Assembly (NCBI GenBank): GCA_965603365.1
Contig: CBFDCR010000008.1
Location: 1 to 64,000 of the forward strand
Reading direction: 5' to 3'
Length of the DNA stretch: 64,000 nt
Source: JAHELQ01 sp965603365
Lineage (GTDB): Bacteria; Acidobacteriota; Aminicenantia; UBA2199
The translations under genes were made by a program, and so were the position numbers. Below are positions 35,998 through 43,801 of the stretch, piece by piece (the stretch's first letter is position 1; each line of letters opens with the position of its first letter). The notes below the pieces were generated by a model. That model ran no database searches and was not told the origin of the DNA. It saw only the letters and a program-made list of their open reading frames with translations.

Positions 35998-37529
35998 AGC
36001 CATTCTTTTATGGTCACCCTGTTTAATTCTTCGATAGAGGTAATCCCGGCCTTCACCTTTTCGAGTCCATCTTTTCTCAAGGGAGCCATCCCCTGGCCCA
36101 TGGCCTCCTTTTTGATCTCAGACGTCGGTTTTTTCTCCAGGATCATCTCCTTGATTTTATCCGTCAATTCCAGGATCTCACCGATGGCGGTCCGGCCGGA
36201 GTAACCAAGACCGGAACACTCCGGGCACCCCCTGGGCCGATAAATTTCCTGGGAAAAGCAATTCTTGTCGAGCCGGTTGTACGTACAATCCTTTTTACTG
36301 GGGGTGTATTTCTCCTTGCACTCCCCACACAACACCCGTACCAGCCTCTGGGCGGCGATGCAATTTAACGAAGATATAAAACTATACGTATCGACACCCA
36401 TGTGGATAAATCTGCCCAGCACGTCAAACACGTTGTTGGCGTGCACGGTGGTGAAGACCAGGTGTCCGGTCAGGGCAGACTGGATGGCAATCTGGGCCGT
36501 CTCCGGGTCCCGGATTTCTCCCACCATGATCTTGTCGGGATCGTGTCTCAAGATGGAACGTAAACCCCTGGCAAATGTCAATCCCTTCTTTTCATTGACC
36601 GGAATCTGGGTGATCTCGTCGATCTGGTATTCCACCGGGTCCTCGATGGTGATAATTTTGTCCTCCGGGTTCTTGATCTCGTTGAGGGCTGCATAGAGAG
36701 TGGTGGTCTTGCCGCTGCCGGTGGGCCCGGTCACCAGGAACATGCCGTAGGGTTGGGTGATGTAATATCTGATTTTTTCCAGCAGCGAATCGGTAAATCC
36801 CAGTTGCTCTAGCCTCAATTCACCGATACTTTCGGTAATCATCTCCCGGTCTAAGACACGAATCACCGCATTCTCACCGTAGATTCCCGGCATGATGGAG
36901 ACCCTGAAATCGATGGTCTTATGTTTAAACTTCATGCGGAACCGACCGTCCTGGGGAATCCTCCTCTCGGCAATGTCCAGATCCGATATGACCTTTAAGC
37001 GGGTGATCAAGGGGGAGTGATAGATCATGTCCAGTGGATCCATGATCTGGTTCAGGATGCCGTCAATTCTGAATTTAATCATCACCGACTTGTCCTGGGC
37101 CTCTAAATGTATGTCGGAGGCCCGCTTATTGACGGCTGAAAACACGATATTGTTCAGCAGTTTAATGACGGAGTCATCCTCTTCGGTAATTTTATCGAGG
37201 GTCAGGGATTCCTCTTCGACCTCCTCGACCTTCCTCTTGACAAAAAAGCTCTCCGACTTGTCTTTCAGAACCTTGGTGAAGGTATCGCTTTTCTTTAGAA
37301 TCCGCTCGATATCGTCTTTCTTGGCCCGGAAGGGTAAGGCCTTTTTGCGGATAAAGTTTTCCACGATGGTGATTTTATCCAGGTTCTCCGGATCGAACAT
37401 GGCGATTTCAAGGGAATTGCCATTTTCCTTGATCGGGAAAAACAGGTTCTTGATCAAAAACTCGGCCGGGAACTTGCCCAGCAAGTCGTAATCAATTTTG
37501 ACTTTTGCTAAATCCACTTCTTTTATCAT
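35994..37529 (-). CDS. Type II secretion/type IV pilus assembly ATPase (GspE/PilB)
   Basis: 511 aa. An N-terminal MshEN-type domain (about 1-90) precedes the ATPase core. Walker A is GPTGSGKTT with K274, followed by the Asp box (ITIEDPVEYQ), Walker B (LRHDPDKIMVGEIRD) and the His box (TVHANN). The zinc tetracysteine is present (VLCGEC and GCPEC). It powers pilus or pseudopilus extrusion at the inner membrane. Its start overlaps the end of GspF (ATGA) and its stop overlaps PilM. No separate PilT-type retraction ATPase is encoded here. Confidence 0.93.
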   Translation of the reverse strand: MIKEVDLAKVKIDYDLLGKFPAEFLIKNLFFPIKENGNSLEIAMFDPENLDKITIVENFIRKKALPFRAKKDDIERILKKSDTFTKVLKDKSESFFVKRKVEEVEEESLTLDKITEEDDSVIKLLNNIVFSAVNKRASDIHLEAQDKSVMIKFRIDGILNQIMDPLDMIYHSPLITRLKVISDLDIAERRIPQDGRFRMKFKHKTIDFRVSIMPGIYGENAVIRVLDREMITESIGELRLEQLGFTDSLLEKIRYYITQPYGMFLVTGPTGSGKTTTLYAALNEIKNPEDKIITIEDPVEYQIDEITQIPVNEKKGLTFARGLRSILRHDPDKIMVGEIRDPETAQIAIQSALTGHLVFTTVHANNVFDVLGRFIHMGVDTYSFISSLNCIAAQRLVRVLCGECKEKYTPSKKDCTYNRLDKNCFSQEIYRPRGCPECSGLGYSGRTAIGEILELTDKIKEMILEKKPTSEIKKEAMGQGMAPLRKDGLEKVKAGITSIEELNRVTIKEWL

Positions 37530-38734
37530 CTGACTATCCTAATGGTATTAAAAATCGGTAAATATATCGACAGCAGCATAAATAGAATGACCAGCCCCAA
37601 TACAATAATAATAACCGGCTCGATCAGGGATATAATCGTATTGATCTTGGTATCTATCGACGTTTCAAAAAAGTCGGCATTCTTATTCAATACATCCGGC
37701 AAATTACCCGATGAATCTCCCACCCGGACGACCTCTACCATAATCTTGGGGACTTCAGCTACCTCATCCAACACCTGGGAAAGTAAGTTGCCTTCCTTGA
37801 TCTTATCGGCGATATGTCGGATTTTCGAGAACAGGTATCTGTTTGAAAAGGTCTCCACGGCAATGGCGGTGGACTCCGGAACCGGTATGCCCCCGGAAAT
37901 CAAAATATTCATGGTCCGGGAAAACACGGCCATGGCGTTTTCGGTGATAATTTTGCCGATAAGGGGAATTTTCAACTTCAGGCGATCCATGATGATAATT
38001 TTGTCGTTCGCCTTTTCCAGCAGTTTGACGGCCGCAAAAACGGATATGAAAATCGCAATAAATAACAGGAAATTTCCTTTTAGAAACACGGAGGTGGAAA
38101 TGAAGAACTGGGTGAAAAAGGGTAATTGGGCCTCGAAACTTTCGTAAAAGGAAGAAAACTTGGGAATCACAAATACCATGACCACGGTGACGATGCCGAT
38201 CATAAAAAAGAAAAGAATCACCGGATAGGAGAGGCTGCTGACGGTCTTTCGCCTAAGGTTGGTGATTTTTTCTAGATAACCGTTGAACTTCTCAATCACC
38301 GCCTCCAGCTCCCCGCTCTTTTCCCCTGCCAGAAGCGACGAGCGGTATATCTTTTGAAACGGCAATTGGCTCGAGGCAAAGGCGTCGGAGATTTGAATGC
38401 CGTTCTGGATATCGGCCTTTGCCTGGGATAAAATCTCTCTCAAATGACCCTTCTTCATGTTGCCGACAATCACCTCTAACGCCCGGATGAACGTAATTCC
38501 CGCCTTCAACATCACAATTAACTTCTGGTTAAACAGTAAAAATTCCGAATATTTCACCTTTCGGGAGAAGATTTTAAAAAATGAAAATTGGGTGAACAAG
38601 AGCCGTTGAATGGAGATCAACTTCTCATCCGCATCTTCATAGTTCGCCCGCAGTGCCCGTTTACTATCGGCGAACAGGGTCCTGGTGGCGAAGTCACCGG
38701 CTTCATTCATAAAAGTGCATTTATAGTACGACAT
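37526..38734 (-). CDS. Type II secretion/type IV pilus inner-membrane platform protein (GspF/PilC)
   Basis: 402 aa with two T2SSF domains. Family signatures include FLLFNQKLIVMLKAGITFIRAL, SSLLAGEKSGELE, LNILISGGIPV and VRVGDSSGNLPDVL. Three hydrophobic helices are placed as in GspF. It couples the ATPase to pseudopilin assembly. The ATG shares its last base with the serS stop codon, so it is co-transcribed with serS. It is the first secretion gene of the operon. Confidence 0.92.
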   Translation of the reverse strand: MSYYKCTFMNEAGDFATRTLFADSKRALRANYEDADEKLISIQRLLFTQFSFFKIFSRKVKYSEFLLFNQKLIVMLKAGITFIRALEVIVGNMKKGHLREILSQAKADIQNGIQISDAFASSQLPFQKIYRSSLLAGEKSGELEAVIEKFNGYLEKITNLRRKTVSSLSYPVILFFFMIGIVTVVMVFVIPKFSSFYESFEAQLPFFTQFFISTSVFLKGNFLLFIAIFISVFAAVKLLEKANDKIIIMDRLKLKIPLIGKIITENAMAVFSRTMNILISGGIPVPESTAIAVETFSNRYLFSKIRHIADKIKEGNLLSQVLDEVAEVPKIMVEVVRVGDSSGNLPDVLNKNADFFETSIDTKINTIISLIEPVIIIVLGLVILFMLLSIYLPIFNTIRIVR

Positions 38735-39999
38735 TAGAGAACCGACCTCCGGGGGAAATAGGATTTTAATGCTTCGGGGACAGCGATTTTCCCCTCCGTG
38801 GTTTGATAATTTTCCATAATGGCGGCCACGGTTCGTCCCACCGCCAAACCGGAACCGTTTATAGTATGAACAAATCCCTTTCTGCCCTCTTTGCCTTTAA
38901 ATCTAATCCTGGCCCGCCGGGCTTGAAAATCCTCGAAGTTGGAGCAGGAAGAAATTTCCATATAGCCGCTGCGGGCCGGCATCCAGACCTCCAGGTCATA
39001 CGTCTTGGCTGCCGAAAAGGACATATCGCCGCTGCACAGCAGCACCACCCGGTAGTGTAAATTTAGCGCCTGCAAAATCGACTCTGCATCCCCGGTCAGC
39101 CCCTCCAGTTCATCATAGGAGCTTTCGGGAGCGGTAAATTTCAACAGTTCCACCTTGTTAAATTGATGCTGCCGGATAATGCCCCGCACGTCTTTGCCGT
39201 AAGAGCCGGCTTCGCTGCGAAAACAGGGGGTGTAAGCCACAAATTTCTGGGGCAAATCGCTCTCGGCCAGCACCTCGTCCCGGTAGATATTCGTCAGCGG
39301 CACTTCCGCCGTAGGCACCAGGTAAAGATTGTAGCCCTCCACCTTAAACAAATCGTCTTTAAATTTCGGCAAATTGCCGGTGCCGATCAGGCTCTCGTCG
39401 TTTACCAGGAAGGGGGGCAGCACTTCGGTATAGCCGTTTTTCTGGGTGTGAGCCTCCAGCATAAACTGGATCAAGACCCTCTCCAGTTTGGCTAAGGTTT
39501 GAAAATAGAGGGCAAACCGGGCACCGGCTATCTTGGCGGCCCGCTGGAAATCCAGGAGATGGTTCATCTCCCCCAACTCCCAATGGGGCCGGGGGCTAAA
39601 ATCAAATTCCGGTTTCCTGCCCCACTCCCGAACCAGCCGGTTTTCCGACTCATCCTTGCCCAGCGGCACGGAGTCGTCGAATAGATTGGGAATACCCATC
39701 AGCAAATCCTGGAATTTCTCCTCTAACCCGGCCAACCCCTCTTCAATGGCGGAGATCTTCCCGGATAGGGCCACGGACTCCTCTTCAAGAGACTTTGTAT
39801 CCCCATTATCGTGCTTCAATTTGCCGATCTCTTTGTTTATCTTCTTTTTCCGACTCTTTAAACTCTCCACCTCGGTAATCAACTGCCGTCTTTTCTGGTC
39901 GATTTCCTTGAAAAGAGTGGTGTCAAAGTCTACCCCCTTGGCGGTGACTTTTTGTCTGACTTCATCAAGATGATCTCGAACCAAATTTAAATCCAGCAT
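38734..39999 (-). CDS. serS: Seryl-tRNA synthetase
   Basis: 421 aa, normal length. The N-terminal tRNA-binding coiled coil spans about 25-110. The class II catalytic core has motif 2 (PCFRSEAGSYGKDVRGIIRQHQF) and motif 3 (GSGLAVGRTVAAIMENYQ), with the serine-binding region VPTAEVPLTN. It charges tRNA-Ser and probably selenocysteine tRNA if present. It is the first gene of the operon that continues into the pil/gsp cluster, an unusual pairing of translation with envelope machinery. Confidence 0.97.
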   Translation of the reverse strand: MLDLNLVRDHLDEVRQKVTAKGVDFDTTLFKEIDQKRRQLITEVESLKSRKKKINKEIGKLKHDNGDTKSLEEESVALSGKISAIEEGLAGLEEKFQDLLMGIPNLFDDSVPLGKDESENRLVREWGRKPEFDFSPRPHWELGEMNHLLDFQRAAKIAGARFALYFQTLAKLERVLIQFMLEAHTQKNGYTEVLPPFLVNDESLIGTGNLPKFKDDLFKVEGYNLYLVPTAEVPLTNIYRDEVLAESDLPQKFVAYTPCFRSEAGSYGKDVRGIIRQHQFNKVELLKFTAPESSYDELEGLTGDAESILQALNLHYRVVLLCSGDMSFSAAKTYDLEVWMPARSGYMEISSCSNFEDFQARRARIRFKGKEGRKGFVHTINGSGLAVGRTVAAIMENYQTTEGKIAVPEALKSYFPRRSVL

Positions 40000-40057
40000 G
40001 GTAAAATTCTTATCTCGTCCCTATTTTACATCCACTTAAATCTTGAGGGGTCATCTA

Positions 40058-40087
40058 TTTATAATATAATTGTCACTAAAATGTCAC
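40058..40087 (-). promoter_or_regulatory. Candidate promoter of the serS-pil/gsp operon
   Basis: On the minus strand, GTGACA (40087-40082) and TATAAA (40063-40058) are separated by 18 nt. They lie in the 93-nt gap between the end of the dppC-like gene and ATG 39999. The start point would be near 40051. This is the only gap of any size upstream of the operon. Confidence 0.4.
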
Positions 40088-40092
40088 CGCCT

Positions 40093-40899
40093 CTACCTGG
40101 TGAACCGGCTGCGCAGCCCTTCGCCGATAAAATGGAAGGCCATGATCAGGCCGAACAACACCAAACCGGGAATGACCATCAGGCCGGGCCGGTCAAACAG
40201 GTGCCCCCGGCCGGCATCCAGCAGTTGCCCTAAGGTGGGAATTTCCGGTTTTAGCCCCACCCCCAGGAAGTTGAGGCTCGATTCTGCCAGGATCACGCCG
40301 CAGATGGCCAGCGATGCCTGGATAAACAGCAGCGGCAGTATCAGCGGCAGCAGGTGAAAAAACAGGATGCGCCAGAACGAGGCATTGTAACTCTTAGCCG
40401 CCAGTATAAACTCCTGCTGCTTGTATTTCAGCACCTCCCCCCGGATGAGCCGGGCAAAGGGGCCCCAACCGGCAAAGGCTAAGACCCCGATCAGGGTATC
40501 GATCCCAGGACTTAAGAAAGAGGCCAGTGCCAGTGCCAGCAAAATCCCCGGGAAAGCCATGATGACATCCACCAGCCGCATGATGAGACCGTCAAAAAGG
40601 CCGCCGGCATAACCGGAGATCAGACCCAATACCGTGCCGACGGCAGCAGATAAGCCCACCGCCGCCACGCCGATCAAAAGGGAAATCCAGGCCCCGTAAA
40701 CCACACAGGAGAGTACGTCCCGGCCCAGGTCGTCGGTGCCCAGCAGGTAAACAGATGAAGCCGGTTCCAGGCGGCGATCCATATCGAGTTCGATGGAGAA
40801 GTCGTATAACAGGACAACTCCCCCCATCGACAGCAGCATGACGCCCAGCAGCCCCGTGCCGATCCCTAGCTGGATATTTTTAAGCCGCAGACACTTCAT
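40093..40899 (-). CDS. Oligopeptide/dipeptide ABC transporter permease (DppC/OppC type)
   Basis: 268 aa from ATG 40899 (AGGA site 6 nt before); 12 residues more are possible from 40935. Six membrane helices and the binding-protein-dependent permease motif (FVLAAKSYNASFWRILFFHLLP, form EAA-x3-G-x9-I-x-LP) are seen, with the DppC-type loop YLLGTDDLGRDVLS. It pairs with the DppB-like permease upstream (20-nt overlap). No substrate-binding protein or ATPase gene is in the window, so the rest of the importer is elsewhere or lost. Confidence 0.9.
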   Translation of the reverse strand: MKCLRLKNIQLGIGTGLLGVMLLSMGGVVLLYDFSIELDMDRRLEPASSVYLLGTDDLGRDVLSCVVYGAWISLLIGVAAVGLSAAVGTVLGLISGYAGGLFDGLIMRLVDVIMAFPGILLALALASFLSPGIDTLIGVLAFAGWGPFARLIRGEVLKYKQQEFILAAKSYNASFWRILFFHLLPLILPLLFIQASLAICGVILAESSLNFLGVGLKPEIPTLGQLLDAGRGHLFDRPGLMVIPGLVLFGLIMAFHFIGEGLRSRFTR

Positions 40900-41827
40900 T
40901 CTTGATCCTGGGGTCCAACAGAAAATAGGACACATCCACCAGAAAGTTCACCATTAAATACACCGCACTCATAAACACGATGAGTCCCTGCACCATGGGA
41001 TAGTCCCGGCGGTACACCGATTGGATGAGCAGGACCCCTATCCCCTGCCAGGAAAATATGGTCTCGGTGACGATGGCGCCGGTGAGCAGGAAGCCGAACT
41101 GCATGCCCATGGTGGTGATGATGGGGATCAAGGCATTTTTCAGGATGTGCCTGAAAAATATCTTCATCTCCGACAGTCCCTTAGCCCGGGCCAGCAGTAC
41201 ATAGGGTTTCTGGAGTTCCGTGCCCACCGAGGTACGGATGATGCGGGTCAAAGAAGCGGTCATGGACGTCCCCAGGGTCAGGGCCGGCAGCACCAGGTAA
41301 CGCATCCCCTCCGAGCCCGAGACCGGCAGCCAGCCAAATGTGATGGAGAACAGCAAAATCAACAGCGGCCCTAAGAAAAAGTTAGGGATAGCCTGCCCGG
41401 CGGCGCTGAAAAAAATCACCGCCGACTCAAATCCCGACTTCTTCTTAAAGGCCGCCGCCGTGCCCAGGGGGAAGGAGATCAGGAGAGCAATCAGCATGGC
41501 CGCCAGCGCCAGGTACACCGTATTGGGCAGGTAGTCGACAATGTTGGCGATCACCTGCCGGCGATTGTACAGCGATGTACCCAGGCTCAAATTCAGGAGA
41601 TTCCGGTTGAAGTCCAGGTACTGCGCCAACAGCGGTTTGTCCAGGTTCAATTCCCGCCGGATCCGATCCATATCTTCGACATTCTCGCCCTCCCCCAGGA
41701 TGCCGATAACCGGATCCCCGGGGATCACATGGATCAAAAAGAAGGCCGCACACCCCACCGCCCACAGCAAAAACACCAGCATCAACAGTCGTTTTACAAT
41801 ATAGCCTCTCAAGGGCATCCTCATCAT
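40880..41827 (-). CDS. Oligopeptide/dipeptide ABC transporter permease (DppB/OppB type)
   Basis: 315 aa with six helices. The N terminus (YIVKRLLMLVFLLWAVGCAAFFLIHVIPGDP) is diagnostic of DppB, and the EAA-like motif is seen in YVLLARAKGLSEMKIFFRHILKNALIPI. The chain starts with closely spaced ATGs (41827, 41824 and 41818) and none has a clear ribosome site. An inverted repeat lies just upstream. It forms the translocation pore with the DppC-like protein. Confidence 0.92.
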   Translation of the reverse strand: MMRMPLRGYIVKRLLMLVFLLWAVGCAAFFLIHVIPGDPVIGILGEGENVEDMDRIRRELNLDKPLLAQYLDFNRNLLNLSLGTSLYNRRQVIANIVDYLPNTVYLALAAMLIALLISFPLGTAAAFKKKSGFESAVIFFSAAGQAIPNFFLGPLLILLFSITFGWLPVSGSEGMRYLVLPALTLGTSMTASLTRIIRTSVGTELQKPYVLLARAKGLSEMKIFFRHILKNALIPIITTMGMQFGFLLTGAIVTETIFSWQGIGVLLIQSVYRRDYPMVQGLIVFMSAVYLMVNFLVDVSYFLLDPRIKNEVSAA

Positions 41828-41831
41828 TGAC

Positions 41832-41868
41832 GATTACGCAGCAGTGCGTTACGCAAAAGTGCGTAATC
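41832..41868. repeat. Inverted repeat between the AAA ATPase and dppB-like genes
   Basis: GATTACGCA (41832-41840) and TGCGTAATC (41860-41868) are perfect 9-nt inverted copies with a 19-nt loop that itself contains a near-palindrome (TGCGTTACGCA). The element covers the ATPase stop codon and ends 5 nt before the permease start. It could be an mRNA hairpin separating the two genes or a dimeric operator. There is no T-tract for a classical terminator. Confidence 0.45.
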
Positions 41869-42988
41869 TTAAATATAAAGGAAAAAAGGGATCACAGAAC
41901 CCGAATCGTTCCTCCAGCTTCTCGATAATACCGGCCTCCATCAGGCTGTTAAGCGCCCGCTGGGTGCTGGAAACCGAAGACAGACCGAATTTTTCGGCAT
42001 ACTCCCTGGAAAAGATACTCTCCTTCTGGTGGACCAGGGCATGCAGCACCTTGCGTTGATAAATCGTGAGCTGGTCAAATAGAGTGTGGTAATAATCGCT
42101 CTGGTTATCCAGTATCAGGGATACCGCTTTTTCCACGGTGGTCTCATCCACCTCCAGGCCCTCTTCCCTGGCCAACTGCCAGACCTGTGAGGCCAGGAAT
42201 TGATTGTAATAAGGGATATTGTCGGTATAATCCAATATCTTTTCTAAAATCCCCTCGGCAAGCGCCAATCCCCCCCTGCTGAACTCTTCCCCGATATGGT
42301 CGATCATCTCTTCTGGGGATATTTTATCTAATTTTACGATCTTACCGATGTTATAAAAGGCCCGTTTTTTATCGGCAAACAGGTTTAGCATCAAATGGGT
42401 CTTGCTGCCCATAAACACATAGCCGATATCGTCGTGAAATTGAAGCACCGAGCGGAACTGTTTTTCCATTGTCTCCCCATTCAGCCGATTGATCTCCTGG
42501 AATTCATCCAGCACGATGACCCATTTTTCATCTTTTCCTTTGACTTTTTTCGGCAGATCCAGTGCATCCAGCAGGGAATACTCCCTGGGCACATTGGCAC
42601 TGTAGGAAAATGAGAGCACCGGCTTGCCGCTGTCGTCGAAAGTAATGCTGGGCATGATCCCCCGCACAGATGCCTTTATCCTCTTCACCGCCTTCTGGAG
42701 CGAAGGCCCCATGGCCTCCATGATCCGGGACGCATACAACTGGATAAAATTTTCCTGCGAAAAGACCTGGTAAAAATCCAGGTATGCGGTTTTAATCCCC
42801 TGCCCTTTCAGCTCTGCCAATACTTTCAAAATCAAGGAAGTCTTCCCGTACCTCCGGGGCGAATACAAAATAATATTGTTGCCCCCCAACAGGTCGGATT
42901 TAATCCGGGCAATCTCCCTCTGCCGGTTAATAAAATAGCGACCACTCACCACGGTTCCATACTTAAACGGATTCATCCCCCTAATCAT
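41849..42988 (-). CDS. AAA ATPase of the archaeal-type (PF01637-like) family with winged-helix tail
   Basis: 379 aa from ATG 42988 (GGAGGGGGG upstream); starts at 43012 and at the MNPFKYG methionine (42976) are alternatives. Typical features are MNPFKYGTVVSGRYFINRQREI, Walker A YSPRRYGKTSLI, Walker B WVIVLDEFQEI, and sensor region YVFMGSKTHL. The C terminus is a winged-helix (YQRKVLHALVHQKESIFSREYAEKFGLSSVSSTQRALNSLMEAGII). Such ATPases are widespread, often multicopy, mostly of unknown role and sometimes linked to mobile or defence loci. It is encoded next to the repeat arrays at 43159-43772. Confidence 0.85.
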   Translation of the reverse strand: MIRGMNPFKYGTVVSGRYFINRQREIARIKSDLLGGNNIILYSPRRYGKTSLILKVLAELKGQGIKTAYLDFYQVFSQENFIQLYASRIMEAMGPSLQKAVKRIKASVRGIMPSITFDDSGKPVLSFSYSANVPREYSLLDALDLPKKVKGKDEKWVIVLDEFQEINRLNGETMEKQFRSVLQFHDDIGYVFMGSKTHLMLNLFADKKRAFYNIGKIVKLDKISPEEMIDHIGEEFSRGGLALAEGILEKILDYTDNIPYYNQFLASQVWQLAREEGLEVDETTVEKAVSLILDNQSDYYHTLFDQLTIYQRKVLHALVHQKESIFSREYAEKFGLSSVSSTQRALNSLMEAGIIEKLEERFGFCDPFFPLYLRLRTFA

Positions 42989-43158
42989 ATAATGATCCCC
43001 CCCTCCTGTCAACCTCCCCTCAAGCTAAAGTGAAAGCTATGGCTTGAAGATTTTTAGATCCAATTCTTTGAAAGATTAAAGATATGGATTAAAATCTTTG
43101 CCTGACCCCAATCCGTCTCAACATTTAACGTTCCCCATCCCTGCCCTTTTATTTCTTC

Positions 43159-43326
43159 CCCAATGCGGTGCCGACACTCTTAAACATAGCATCAACATCC
43201 TTTGACGCGGTGTTAACGCTCTTTGACACGATGTAAACGCCCTTTGACGCGGTGTAAACGCTCTTTGACGCGGTGCCAACGCATTTTGACGCGATGTAAA
43301 CGCCCTTTGACAGGATGCAAAGCCCT
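43159..43326. repeat. 21-bp tandem repeat array A
   Basis: Eight consecutive 21-bp units, six of them well conserved. TTTGAC recurs at 43201, 43222, 43243, 43264, 43285 and 43306, exactly 21 bp apart; two degenerate units precede them. Consensus is about TTTGACGCGGTGTAAACGCCC. The units keep a plus-strand frame open as heptapeptides (LTRCKRP), but no ribosome site or homology supports translation. Exact 21-bp spacing places every unit on the same DNA face. Confidence 0.85.
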
Positions 43327-43338
43327 AAATTTTACCTG

Positions 43339-43521
43339 TTACCTTGTTAATCCATTAAAGTATTGTTTCAATTCCGTCTTTTCAAAGTATATGACAAACA
43401 GTTGATCCCCCGCCTTGAACCGGTGACTCCTGGAGTACTGCCCATTGGTAGAACTGCCGGGAGTGACATAACTCCCGACGAGTGAAAAATAAAGATTATC
43501 TTTAAAAATATCATATGCCAA
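43339..43521 (-). pseudogene. Remnant resembling the C-terminal end of an outer-membrane beta-barrel protein
   Basis: A 60-codon minus-strand frame between the two repeat arrays, without a credible start (TTG only, no ribosome site). It reads NLYFSLVGSYVTPGSSTNGQYSRSHRFKAGDQLFVIYFE in alternating beta-strand style, similar to C-terminal strands of DUF5916/barrel proteins. I take it as a gene fragment left by a deletion or by expansion of the arrays. The match is by eye and weak. Confidence 0.3.
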
Positions 43522-43772
43522 CGATTTCTCCGCTTATGGTAATGGTTTTGCCCCTCATGTGGATGATTTCGCCGCCCATGTGAACGGCATCGCCCTCCCC
43601 GTGGATCGTTTCGCCCGCTATGTGAACGATTTTTCCCTTCATGTGGATGATTTCTCCCCCTATGTGAATGGTTTTGCCGCCCGTGTGAATGATTTCTCCG
43701 GCTATGTGAATGATTTTGCCCTTCATGGCAATGATTTCGCCGCTTATGGGAATCGTTTCTCCGGTTACACTC
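43521..43772. repeat. 21-bp tandem repeat array B
   Basis: Twelve consecutive 21-bp units of the type ATGATTTCGCCGCCTATGTGA. The leading A[CT]-motif recurs at 43521, 43542, 43563, 43584, 43605, 43626, 43647, 43668, 43689, 43710, 43731 and 43752 without a single-base slip. It differs in sequence from array A but has the same period. Both strands stay open as heptapeptide repeats (plus NDFSxYV, minus GEIIHIx). It ends 30 bp before the phosphoesterase gene. The lack of unique spacers excludes CRISPR. Confidence 0.88.
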
Positions 43773-43801
43773 TAAATAGGAGAGGAGCCTTATTTAGTAT
43801 C

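Noticed and set aside
40093..41827. Complete oligopeptide import system
   Set aside because: Only the two permease genes are present; the neighbouring AAA ATPase lacks ABC signature motifs and is unrelated.
43159..43772. CRISPR-like arrays
   Set aside because: The 21-bp units are directly tandem with no unique spacers, the units are degenerate, and no cas gene is near.
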